From Altererythrobacter lutimaris (GTDB lineage Bacteria; Pseudomonadota; Alphaproteobacteria; Sphingomonadales; Sphingomonadaceae): a stretch of DNA of 64,000 bases. Where the stretch lies: positions 62,001-126,000 of the forward strand of contig NZ_JABWTA010000001.1 in assembly GCF_013371495.1 (NCBI RefSeq), in the 5' to 3' direction. Shown here piece by piece: positions 27,555 to 35,514 of this stretch. A program made the position numbers and the translations under genes. Position 1 is the stretch's first letter; every line of letters begins with the position of its first letter. Below the pieces are notes generated by a model. That model ran no database searches and was not told the DNA's origin. It worked only from the letters and a program-made list of their open reading frames with translations.

Positions 27555-28304
27555 CTAGCGCCCCCCTTTTGCAAGCCGCAAGCGCAGCTGTTCGCCGACG
27601 CTGGCGCGCGCGCTCTTGCGCTGTCCGTATGGTGTCAGCGGCACGGTCCGGTTACGCAGCATGGCGATGATGTCCTGCGCGCCGATCGGTGCCGAGTTCG
27701 CCTGCAAGGTGGAGCCGAACGCGCCCACGCTATCGCTTGAACCAGCCATCGGCAGATTGTCACTTCCGCGAAGCACACGTTCGCCGGCGAACATCGGTTC
27801 GTGCCACAGGGCAGGCCGATTGGTAATGTCTCCGAGCAGGATCTGATGAGACAGCCGCGCAAAGAGCTCGTGTGCCAAGCGTCTGCGCTCGCCGAGCCAC
27901 TTGCCAAAGCCCCATGGCAGGCACACAGCAGCGCCTCTATCGAGACCTGCCGCAATTACGCGATCAGCAGGAGCACCTTCGAGCGATTGATCGCGCGATC
28001 CGATATGAAGCACTTCAAGACCTTCAGCGCTCACGACCTGCCGTCCGGCAATGAAGTGCAAGCCAGTCGCTTCGTCCCTTAGGCCGAGTTCTCCCCATCT
28101 CTGATTGGTGCGTTCAAGCTCGGCAAAGCGATCGACACCGGCGGATTCGACGATCAGGCAAACATGCAAATGGCCGGGTGCAGCGCGTTCGAAGTTTGCG
28201 GCAATCCGATCCCACGGCATATCGCGTTGCAAATGGACGTGTCCGTCCATCGCAATATCCTGCGTTGAAGTCATGTCGCTTGAGATGTCAGGCTGGGAAG
28301 CCAC
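27555..28304 (-). CDS. PHP-like/metal-dependent hydrolase-like protein, function unknown
   Basis: A 249-residue protein not firmly assigned. It has an N-terminal D-x-H-x-H (DGHVHL, D20, H22, H24), as in PHP-domain and amidohydrolase enzymes, and a later GSDNLPMAGSSDSVGAFGS segment like the metal-binding GSD of those families. It lies between a GT4 and a GT2 gene in one minus-strand operon (gaps 2 and 9 bases). PHP proteins in Gram-positive capsule loci (CpsB) dephosphorylate the tyrosine kinase; whether this protein does so for the kinase at 21377 is only a thought. The start is a GTG; an ATG at 28274 is an alternative. Confidence 0.7.
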   Translation of the reverse strand: MASQPDISSDMTSTQDIAMDGHVHLQRDMPWDRIAANFERAAPGHLHVCLIVESAGVDRFAELERTNQRWGELGLRDEATGLHFIAGRQVVSAEGLEVLHIGSRDQSLEGAPADRVIAAGLDRGAAVCLPWGFGKWLGERRRLAHELFARLSHQILLGDITNRPALWHEPMFAGERVLRGSDNLPMAGSSDSVGAFGSTLQANSAPIGAQDIIAMLRNRTVPLTPYGQRKSARASVGEQLRLRLAKGGR

Positions 28305-28313
28305 TGCTCGGTG

Positions 28314-29372
28314 TCACTTCACCTGCTTGATCGGCAGGACATTCTGACCGGAATCAGGCGTGTCTGGTGTATCCGGTTCATCGCTGGCAGCCTCGCTATC
28401 TTCGCTAACTGTCTCGGCGTCTTCCTCGACACGGGAAACCGAGCGTACGTGATAGGTCGAGAATTTGCGCGCTCTTGTGAACATGACGATTTCTGCAATC
28501 AGTCCGACAACAGCGATCTGCAGACCCAGTACGATCGACAGCACCACCAGCAGCAGCATCGGGCGGTCACCCATTGGCACAGAATAGAATGTGCGTTCGA
28601 CTACCATGTAGATGCCGAGCAAGACGCCCGCTGCGATAAAGGTTGCCCCGATCGATCCGAAGAAACGGAACGGCTTCTGCATGAAGCGCATCAGGAAGCC
28701 CATCGAGATGAGGTCGAGCAAGGCACCGAGATAGTCGGTGGGCGCGTGATAGCGGAATTTCCGGTCCATCTCCGACTGCGGCAACATCAGCAATTTGACG
28801 CTGTATCCGGCGCGCTCTGCAATGAGCGGCAAGAAACGGTGCTGTTCGTCCTGCAGATTCAGCTCTGGCAGGATGTTCGCGCGCAGCAGGCGCACCGCAC
28901 AGCCCGGATCGCGATAGGGGGAACCGGCAAGCGAGGCGCAGCGGTCAAAGAACCAGCCGCGCAAGCGGTTCATAGGCGTGTCTTCGCTGCGGTCGCGCGC
29001 TGCGGTGACAACGTCCGCGCCGCTTTCATCCTCGAACAATTTTCCGATATGGCCGGGTTCAAGCTGGAAATAGGCTGGCAAGATGAGGATTTGCTCGCCA
29101 CGAGCCCGTCGCGCGCCTTGCATCAGGCAAGCCGCTTCACCGAAGCGTGAAGGCATACGCAGCACGAGATCAGGCTGTTTGTCCTTGTCGACTTCAGCCA
29201 GGCTCTCTTCAAACGCAGGCTGAGCTCCGTCGACCACAAAGATGATCTCTTGGCTCTCGACGTGATCCTTGACCGCATCGCGATACGCCTCAAGCAAGCG
29301 GGGCACATCGTCAAAGCGCCCGCAAACCGGGATGATCACGGAAACATCTATAGGCATATTGGCATCAACCAT
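28314..29372 (-). CDS. Glycosyltransferase family 2, membrane-anchored
   Basis: A 352-residue enzyme with a GT2 catalytic domain (VSVIIPVCGRFDDVPRLLEA, a VVDGAQP donor loop) and two membrane helices at about residues 235-258 and 270-300, as in polyprenyl-phosphate sugar synthases. The tail of about 45 residues is acidic (SEDSEAASDEPDTPDTPD) and probably disordered. The metal motif is weak: the usual DXD region reads ILPAYFQLEP, so catalytic competence is uncertain. It overlaps the upstream GT2 gene by 8 bases and is likely co-expressed with it. Confidence 0.78.
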   Translation of the reverse strand: MVDANMPIDVSVIIPVCGRFDDVPRLLEAYRDAVKDHVESQEIIFVVDGAQPAFEESLAEVDKDKQPDLVLRMPSRFGEAACLMQGARRARGEQILILPAYFQLEPGHIGKLFEDESGADVVTAARDRSEDTPMNRLRGWFFDRCASLAGSPYRDPGCAVRLLRANILPELNLQDEQHRFLPLIAERAGYSVKLLMLPQSEMDRKFRYHAPTDYLGALLDLISMGFLMRFMQKPFRFFGSIGATFIAAGVLLGIYMVVERTFYSVPMGDRPMLLLVVLSIVLGLQIAVVGLIAEIVMFTRARKFSTYHVRSVSRVEEDAETVSEDSEAASDEPDTPDTPDSGQNVLPIKQVK

Positions 29373-30348
29373 TGTTGGTGTGGTCCATCATTTGTTGGTC
29401 CATCATTTGCTCGAGCGTTTCGCGATTGCTTGACGGCAGGCCTGCAGCGAGCCGTGCATATCGCGCAACGCTGGGTTCAATCTGTGCGAACAAGGCGCCC
29501 AGCAATCCCCATGCGAGAATAAAGATGGAAAAGGAGAAGAAGACGAAAGCCACCGCTGCTTCGATCACCGACACATAGCCATTGGTGAAATAGCCGACCA
29601 GCAGCATGACGATTGCAGGGATCAAGCCGAACAGCAGCGGCAGCTGGATCCAGCGCAGCGGATGGCGCGCATAGCTGAGCAAAGCGCGGATCGAGATGAT
29701 GTCGAAGAACACTTTCTGGATACGCGAGAAGCCGTATTTGGAGACACCGAACTGGCGCGCACGGTGATTGACTTCGATCTCTGCGAGCTTGGCGCCTGCA
29801 AGACTGCAAAGCGCAGGAATGAAGCGATGCATCTCGCCATAAAGCGGGATGCCTTTGATAAGCGGCGCTTTGTACGCTTTCAAAGAGCAGCCGCTATCCT
29901 GTACTTGCACGCCGAGGATTTTGCCCATCATGCGGTTGGCAATTTTCGAGATGACAACGCGCGCACCGCCATCCTGGCGTTTCTTGCGCCACCCCACAGC
30001 GATGTCGTGCCCGTCTTCAATCAAAGCCAGCAGTCGCGGGATGTCCTTCGGATCATTTTGCAGGTCGCCGTCCATTGTGACCACAACTTCCCCGCTTGCG
30101 AGCTCAACGCCGGCCGCCATTGCCGCGGTCTGACCGAAATTGCCATCGAGCTCGACGACTTTGACCATGGGCATTTCCAGCATCATGCGGCGCGCCTCGG
30201 ACAAAGTCGCATCGCTGCTGCCATCATCGACCAGCACTACCTCGATGCCCGGCAAGTCCGCGCAATGCGCCGCGATGTCGCGGCACAGCAGCTCGACATT
30301 GTCTTCCTCATTATAAAGAGGAACAACGATCGATACGGACTTGATCAC
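29365..30348 (-). CDS. Polyprenyl-phosphate glycosyltransferase (GtrB/DPM1-like GT2)
   Basis: A 327-residue GT2 enzyme with the complete pattern of polyprenol-phosphate sugar synthases: VVPLYNEEDNVELL, LVDDGSSDAT, the metal motif MDGDLQNDP, GWRKKRQD and GCSLKAYK. Two membrane helices follow at about 230-253 and 265-290. Such enzymes make undecaprenyl-phosphate sugars used by GT-C enzymes like the one encoded divergently at 30480. That pairing gives a plausible periplasmic sugar-decoration route. The C-terminus has a short tandem repeat (MDQQMMDH). Confidence 0.9.
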   Translation of the reverse strand: MIKSVSIVVPLYNEEDNVELLCRDIAAHCADLPGIEVVLVDDGSSDATLSEARRMMLEMPMVKVVELDGNFGQTAAMAAGVELASGEVVVTMDGDLQNDPKDIPRLLALIEDGHDIAVGWRKKRQDGGARVVISKIANRMMGKILGVQVQDSGCSLKAYKAPLIKGIPLYGEMHRFIPALCSLAGAKLAEIEVNHRARQFGVSKYGFSRIQKVFFDIISIRALLSYARHPLRWIQLPLLFGLIPAIVMLLVGYFTNGYVSVIEAAVAFVFFSFSIFILAWGLLGALFAQIEPSVARYARLAAGLPSSNRETLEQMMDQQMMDHTNNG

Positions 30349-30479
30349 GGTCTGGCATGCCCCCCAAAGTCGTTATGCGGTGGTGAACGCCCGTCCCAAG
30401 TCGTGACAAAGCGTTTTATTAAATCAATTTCTCAAGAGTTTTACCGTAAGTCCGGCTAGGAATCGACTCGATAGTAGTG

Positions 30480-32159
30480 ATGGAAATGCAGGCGAACCAG
30501 TTTGAGACAGAGGCGGATCGACCGCTTAACAACGGCGCCGGGCTGAGCCTGAGCCGTGCCGGCTGGCTAGCGCTGGGGCTGGTGGTGATTGCTGCCGTCT
30601 TGCGTCTCGTAGGCCTGTCCTCGCGAGAGATCCATCCCGACGAATGGTATCATGTGCTGGCAGGTGCAAGCTGGGCAGAAGGCGAAGGCCTCACCTTCAT
30701 TCGCGGCATTTACGACCGCGCCTGGCCGTTCACGATTTCAACCGCCTGGGCGCATTCGTGGCTTGGCCTCGACGGTTTTATCGCCGCGCGTTTCCCCGCG
30801 CTGGTCGCCGGTGTCGTGTGCGTTTGGCTTATATATATACTCGGCAAGCGGACCGCGTCGCCTGCTGTCGGCTTGATCGCTGCTGCCTTGCTCACCGTCG
30901 ACAATATGGCGATTGAATGGAGCCAGATTTCGCGCTTCTACACCATGCAGACGGCGTGTATCCTTGGCATTGCATGTATCTTTGCTGGACCAAGCTTCGG
31001 AGCGCCGCGAGCGAATCTTATCCGCACAGCCATTGCAGCGGTAGCGGCGTTAGCGCTCGCTGTGCTGGCATTGCTACTGCAAGTCATCTCCATTCTCGGG
31101 ATCGCGGGTCTTATCCTCTTCCTGTTCACTCGCACGCCTTATTTCTCGCTTGAGTTTGCCCGCACGTCTTCGCCTGAGCGCACGCTTGTTGGGACAGCAC
31201 TGGTTATCGGCGCCGTAATTGGTCTGGCGGGCGCTTCGATGATGTGGCCGGAACTGCGCGCAACACAGGCCTGGTCGGCGCAGGATGCCAACAATTTCCT
31301 TTACTACGATGACTATCTTCGCGCGATGTATGGCGTGCTGTGGCCGCTCACCCCGCTTGCTGTGCTCATTGGCCTATCGCATTCACGCAAGGCTGTGTTG
31401 CTCGCTCTCAGCGTTATTGTTCCCGTCCTCCTGGTGCAGTCGATCGGCGGAATGAAGGCCCCGCGTTATATCATGCAGTGCGTGCCGTTCATCATTCTGC
31501 TGTGGGCCGTTGGCCTCAGAAGCGGTTTCCTGTGGCTCGCCGGCATGATTCGCGACAGAGTGCCGTTTGGCAATGCAGGGCCGGGCCATTGGGTCTCGAA
31601 CGGCGCGGCGCTGGCCGTGCTGGCATTCGCGCTGGCTGGAAATTTGTCCTTCCGCGAGTCTGCAAAATGGGCAATACGCGATGGCAGCGCGACCCTCGCT
31701 GGCAAACCGATATTCTCCGGTGAGCCGCTAGACCCTGCTATGCAAGCCGCATCGCAAGAGGCTGCCACAAAGCTGCGCATTGGCGAGAGTGTCTTGATTG
31801 CAAGTGACCCTTGGATCCAGGCCTATTACGGACAAGCCGGACAGTTCATGCTGATCAATCCGCTGAATGACGATGACCAGCCGCTCAATTACGAGCGCAA
31901 AACCGGTCAGGTGCGGATTGGCAATGCAGAAGAACTGGCGATAGCGCTCGATTGCTTGCCTTCGGCTGACATTCTTTTGCAGTCGAAGAAGGCCGGGACG
32001 TTCTATTTGCCACCGGAGACCATGGCTGTGATCGAAACAAGGGCAAAGCCTGTGGCAATGGATCACAGCGCATTGCGGCTTTACCAATGGGATCGTCCAG
32101 TGGATCAAACCGATACAGACTGCACAATTGTAGAAGCTGAACTCGCTAAACAAAGCTAG
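30480..32159 (+). CDS. GT39/ArnT-like integral membrane glycosyltransferase
   Basis: A 559-residue GT-C type protein with about 11-12 membrane helices. The first periplasmic loop has the catalytic acidic pair in REIHPDEWYHV (about residue 50), as in ArnT and PMT enzymes; a PFTIS segment follows. The last 140 residues form a soluble periplasmic domain. Such enzymes use polyprenyl-phosphate sugars, which the divergent gene at 29365 could supply. The start is taken at ATG 30480; a GTG just before and another ATG at 30486 are equally possible. It shares a 128-base divergent upstream region with that gene. Confidence 0.87.
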   Translation: MEMQANQFETEADRPLNNGAGLSLSRAGWLALGLVVIAAVLRLVGLSSREIHPDEWYHVLAGASWAEGEGLTFIRGIYDRAWPFTISTAWAHSWLGLDGFIAARFPALVAGVVCVWLIYILGKRTASPAVGLIAAALLTVDNMAIEWSQISRFYTMQTACILGIACIFAGPSFGAPRANLIRTAIAAVAALALAVLALLLQVISILGIAGLILFLFTRTPYFSLEFARTSSPERTLVGTALVIGAVIGLAGASMMWPELRATQAWSAQDANNFLYYDDYLRAMYGVLWPLTPLAVLIGLSHSRKAVLLALSVIVPVLLVQSIGGMKAPRYIMQCVPFIILLWAVGLRSGFLWLAGMIRDRVPFGNAGPGHWVSNGAALAVLAFALAGNLSFRESAKWAIRDGSATLAGKPIFSGEPLDPAMQAASQEAATKLRIGESVLIASDPWIQAYYGQAGQFMLINPLNDDDQPLNYERKTGQVRIGNAEELAIALDCLPSADILLQSKKAGTFYLPPETMAVIETRAKPVAMDHSALRLYQWDRPVDQTDTDCTIVEAELAKQS

Positions 32160-32197
32160 GCAAACAACAGCTTAAACATAAAGTCAGGGTCAGATCA

Positions 32198-32905
32198 TTG
32201 CCAGATACCGTTACAGCATCTGAGGCATATGCGCTGCGCTTTTCCGGCGATGCCGGTGCCTATCTGCTCGATGTGCAGGAACTTTCGCTTGCCGCTATCC
32301 TCAATGCAGAGCCGCGCTTGCCTGCCGGAGCTTCTTTCCTCGACCACGCTGGCACACACGGACAGGTCGCGCCGTTGCTGCAGCAATATGGATTTGCGAG
32401 AACGGTGAGCGCCTCTTCTATGAATCTGGTTGACCGCGCGAACACAGCGGATCCGAAGATCGTTGGTCCGCTTCATAAGCTCGACATGGCAAGCAAAGTC
32501 TTTGACGGCGTGATTTGCGTGCGCTTGCTGGCCCATACCGACGATATTGATGCAGCTGTGGCAGAGATGTGCCGCCTTGCGCGTCAAACTGTGATTGTCG
32601 ATTATCCGAGCCAGCGTAGCATCAACCTGTTTTCGCGCTGGCTGTTCAAATACAAAAAGCACATCGAGCGCGACACGCGTGAATTCACCAGTGTTTCGGA
32701 CCGCAGACTGATCAAGGCTTTCGAACGAAACGGATTTCGCTTGAATGTGATCGAACGGCAGTTTTTTATACCCATGGCAATTCATCGAGCTGTTGGTAGC
32801 AACAGGCTAATGAAAGGGATCGAAGCACTGGCTCGAGGGTTGGGACTGACAAGATTGATGGGCAACCCGGCGGTCGCCCGATTTGACCGAATTGATAGCG
32901 AGTAG
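32198..32905 (+). CDS. SAM methyltransferase-like protein, degenerate motif I
   Basis: A 235-residue protein that follows the class I methyltransferase fold pattern: a glycine-containing loop FLDHAGTHGQVAPLL at about 47-61, a FDGVICVRLLAHTDD motif and a VIVDYPS strand. Motif I reads DHAGTHG instead of DxGxGxG, so SAM binding is not assured. The TTG at 32198 is the only in-frame start near the 5' end. By position it matches the methyltransferase at 5134 (methyltransferase, epimerase, acyltransferase in that order), but the two share little sequence. Confidence 0.7.
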   Translation: MPDTVTASEAYALRFSGDAGAYLLDVQELSLAAILNAEPRLPAGASFLDHAGTHGQVAPLLQQYGFARTVSASSMNLVDRANTADPKIVGPLHKLDMASKVFDGVICVRLLAHTDDIDAAVAEMCRLARQTVIVDYPSQRSINLFSRWLFKYKKHIERDTREFTSVSDRRLIKAFERNGFRLNVIERQFFIPMAIHRAVGSNRLMKGIEALARGLGLTRLMGNPAVARFDRIDSE

Positions 32906-32908
32906 ACT

Positions 32909-33889
32909 ATGCGCATTGGCGTAACGGGTGGCACAGGCTTCACTGGCGGGGCCTTAGTGCGACAGCTTTTGCAAGATGGATATGACGTCGTGTGCTTGGC
33001 GCGTGATGCCGCGCGTTTGCCTGAAGAAGCTCGCGCCAATGCGATCGTCGGTACAACCGATCAGGCGGGGATAGCGGAGCGCTTTGTCGAAGGCGTCGAC
33101 TCTGTGATCCATGTCGCGGCCATGTTTCGCGATGTCGGCACGACGGACGAATTTGAGCGCATCAATGTCGGCATGACCAAGACTTTGCTCGATGCGGCAG
33201 AGAAAGCGGGCGTGAAGCGCTTCGTTTATATCTCCACCATGGGCGTGCATGGCAGCGTGCCTTATGTGCCGGCGGATGAGAACGCACCATTCTCGCCGCA
33301 GGATGATTATCAGCGTACCAAGCTGAAAGCGGAAAAGATGTGCCGTGCGCGCGGTGAAGAGGGCAATATCGAAGTCGCGATCGTCAGGCCCTGTGCGATC
33401 TATGGCCCGGGCGATCTGCGCATGCTCAAGATGTTCAAAATGATCCGCTCAGGCACGTTTTTCATCGCTGGGAAGTTCGATGCGTACTTCCATCCCGTCT
33501 TCATTGATGACCTTGTTCAAGGCATCACGCTCGCAGCAACAAAGCCGGAAGCCAAAGGCGAAACCTTTGTGATTGGCTCTGCCAAGTATCACAAATTGCG
33601 CGATTATGTGAACACAGCGGCTGATGTGCTGGGTGCGAAACATCCATGGATCAACCTGCCATGGCAGCCGATGATGGCGCTTGCCTGGGTGTCGGAAAAG
33701 CTCGGGCTGATTTTCCGGTTCAATCCGCCGCTCTATCGCCGCCGGCTCAAATTCTTCAAGCATGACCGCGCCTTCGACATCTCCAAGGCGCGCCGCGTTC
33801 TGGGTTATCAGCCGCAAGTCGATATCGAAGAGGGTTTTCGCCGCACGATCGATTGGTATCGCGAGGAAAATTTACTTCCTCCGCGCTAG
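32909..33889 (+). CDS. Extended SDR: NAD-dependent epimerase/dehydratase
   Basis: A 326-residue protein with the Rossmann motif TGGTGFTG at residues 6-13, the active-site pair in DDYQRTKLKAE, and VRPCAIYGPGDLR for the substrate pocket. It is clearly paralogous to 5865-6920 by the shared RRR/FFKHDRAFDISKA and IDWYREENLLP endings. It starts 3 bases after the preceding gene and is followed by the acyltransferase. Substrate unknown; a nucleotide sugar or a carrier-bound sugar/lipid is likely. Confidence 0.86.
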   Translation: MRIGVTGGTGFTGGALVRQLLQDGYDVVCLARDAARLPEEARANAIVGTTDQAGIAERFVEGVDSVIHVAAMFRDVGTTDEFERINVGMTKTLLDAAEKAGVKRFVYISTMGVHGSVPYVPADENAPFSPQDDYQRTKLKAEKMCRARGEEGNIEVAIVRPCAIYGPGDLRMLKMFKMIRSGTFFIAGKFDAYFHPVFIDDLVQGITLAATKPEAKGETFVIGSAKYHKLRDYVNTAADVLGAKHPWINLPWQPMMALAWVSEKLGLIFRFNPPLYRRRLKFFKHDRAFDISKARRVLGYQPQVDIEEGFRRTIDWYREENLLPPR

Positions 33890-33958
33890 GGTGGCCCGCT
33901 CTGCGACACTGTGGACAAGCACCTTTCGCAAACCTCTGATTTGCTTAGATAGGATCGC

Positions 33959-34495
33959 ATGAGCGAGAGAAAGAAATCTGCCTGGACTGGCATTGCGCGT
34001 GTGCTCACGCCGTCTTTTGTCGTGTCGCTCTATTACTTCCTGAAATTCAAAGCGAAAATCAGCCCCAAGGCTGAGGTTGAAATGTCGCCGAAACTGCATT
34101 TGGGCAATGATTGCCATGTCGGCAGCTTTGCCAAAATCAAGGCTACCGATGGCGTGCTCAAGATCGGCAATCGCGGACGCATTGCTGTCGGTGCTTTTAT
34201 TGATGGCGGCAAAGGCACGACGATTGGCGATAATTTCATCGCCGGACCGCATGTTCACATTGTCGCAGCCAATTACAGCTATTCCAAAAAGGGTGTGCAT
34301 CTGGAGGACATGGATGTGATCTCCAAGGGAATCACCATTGGCGATCATGTGTGGCTTGGCGCCGGTGTGACAGTCACGGACGGCGCTGAGATCGGCGACA
34401 ACACCATCGTTGTTGCGAACTCGCTTGTGACGCGAAAATTTCCCGCTGACGTTGTCTTGCAAGGCAACCCGGCAAAGATCATTGCTCGCCGCTAA
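33959..34495 (+). CDS. Hexapeptide-repeat acyltransferase
   Basis: A 178-residue left-handed beta-helix acyltransferase, paralog of 6955-7506: both share an N-terminal RVLTPxxxVSLxYxxKxxAxxSP block and the KGVHLED segment. Hexad repeats run from about residue 50 (LKIGNRGRIAVGA, TIGDNFIAGP, TIGDHVWLGAGV) to the terminal GNPAKII. Because an acyl carrier protein gene starts 30 bases downstream, this copy may take its acyl group from ACP, whereas the other copy has no ACP nearby. That donor assignment is inference. Confidence 0.88.
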   Translation: MSERKKSAWTGIARVLTPSFVVSLYYFLKFKAKISPKAEVEMSPKLHLGNDCHVGSFAKIKATDGVLKIGNRGRIAVGAFIDGGKGTTIGDNFIAGPHVHIVAANYSYSKKGVHLEDMDVISKGITIGDHVWLGAGVTVTDGAEIGDNTIVVANSLVTRKFPADVVLQGNPAKIIARR

Positions 34496-34525
34496 GGGGC
34501 GGTCCGGGCACGAACGGAGGCAGAA

Positions 34526-34816
34526 GTGGCCAGCGTAAAAGAAATCGTTCTTGGTGCGATCAAGGACATCAACGAAGATCTCGATATGGAGCAGTTCGCA
34601 AATCCGACGGACGAAACTCCGCTTTACGGCGATGAAAGCGAGCTGGACTCGCTTTCGCTGGTGATGCTCGTGGGTGAAACCGAAGCGCGCATCAATGACG
34701 AGTTTGACAAGGCTATCGTGATCGCGAGCGAAAAAGCCATGTCGATGCGCAACAGCCCGTTTCGTAGTATTGGCGCTCTCGTCGAATTCATTGAAGGGGA
34801 GCTCGCCGAAGCATGA
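34526..34816 (+). CDS. Acyl carrier protein
   Basis: A 96-residue acidic protein with the phosphopantetheine attachment motif in SELDSLSLVMLV, Ser42 being the modified residue. It is somewhat longer than fatty-acid ACP (about 78) and has diverged flanks, typical of specialised ACPs that serve one pathway. The GTG start follows an AACGGAGG ribosome site at a good distance. The stop overlaps the SDR start (ATGA). Its dedicated partners are probably the SDR and AMP-ligase that follow. Confidence 0.9.
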   Translation: MASVKEIVLGAIKDINEDLDMEQFANPTDETPLYGDESELDSLSLVMLVGETEARINDEFDKAIVIASEKAMSMRNSPFRSIGALVEFIEGELAEA

Positions 34817-35511
34817 GCGGCGTCATGATCGTAACCGGCAGCCGCAAAGGCATTGGCCGCGGTATTGTCGAGCATTATCTCGCAAAGGGATGGAAAGTCG
34901 CGGGCTGCTCTCGCGGGGCGTGGGAAGATGCGCCAGAGGGCTATCGCCACTTTGAGGTCGATGTGGCTGACGAGAAAGCGGTTGTCCGCATGGTCAGCGC
35001 GGTGCGGCGCGAGTTCGGACAGATCGATGCGCTCATCAACAATGCCGGTATTGCGTCGATGAACCATGCGTTCCTCACGCCGCTTGCAAAAATGGAGCAG
35101 ATTTTCGCGACCAACACTTTCGGCACATTCCTGTTCTGCCGCGAAGTCGGCAAAGTGATGATGCAGAAGAAGAGCGGACGGATCGTCAATTTCGCAACTG
35201 TTGCAACGCCTCTAAGGCTCGAAGGCGAAGCGGCCTATGCGGCCTCCAAGGCGGCTGTGGAATCGCTGACGCAAGTGCTCGCGATGGAGCTCGGCCAGTC
35301 TGGCATCACTGTAAATGCGGTCGGGCCGACGCCGGTCGACACAGACCTCATCAAGTCAGTGCCGAAGGACAAGATGGATGCGCTTGTCGCGCGGCAAGCC
35401 ATTCATCGTAAAGGCACGATCGAAGACGTCATCAATATCTGCGATTTCTTCATCAAGCCGGAAAGCGACTTTGTGACCGGCCAGGTCGTCTATATGGGCG
35501 GAGTGTGCTGA
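34813..35511 (+). CDS. Short-chain dehydrogenase/reductase (FabG-like)
   Basis: A 232-residue classical SDR: cofactor motif TGSRKGIG at 8-15, NNAG at 76-79, and active-site Tyr142 and Lys146 in YAASK. The position of the usual catalytic Ser, 13 residues before the Tyr, is Thr129 (NFAT in place of the common I-S-S). A threonine can serve in some SDRs but is uncommon. Overlapping the ACP gene by four bases, it probably reduces or oxidises an ACP-bound acyl group. Confidence 0.88.
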   Translation: MSGVMIVTGSRKGIGRGIVEHYLAKGWKVAGCSRGAWEDAPEGYRHFEVDVADEKAVVRMVSAVRREFGQIDALINNAGIASMNHAFLTPLAKMEQIFATNTFGTFLFCREVGKVMMQKKSGRIVNFATVATPLRLEGEAAYAASKAAVESLTQVLAMELGQSGITVNAVGPTPVDTDLIKSVPKDKMDALVARQAIHRKGTIEDVINICDFFIKPESDFVTGQVVYMGGVC

Positions 35512-35514
35512 TCC

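Noticed and set aside
28311..29150. A 279-codon + strand frame opposite the GT2 gene
   Set aside because: His/Gln/Asp-rich antisense composition; the minus strand has GT2 motifs and membrane helices.
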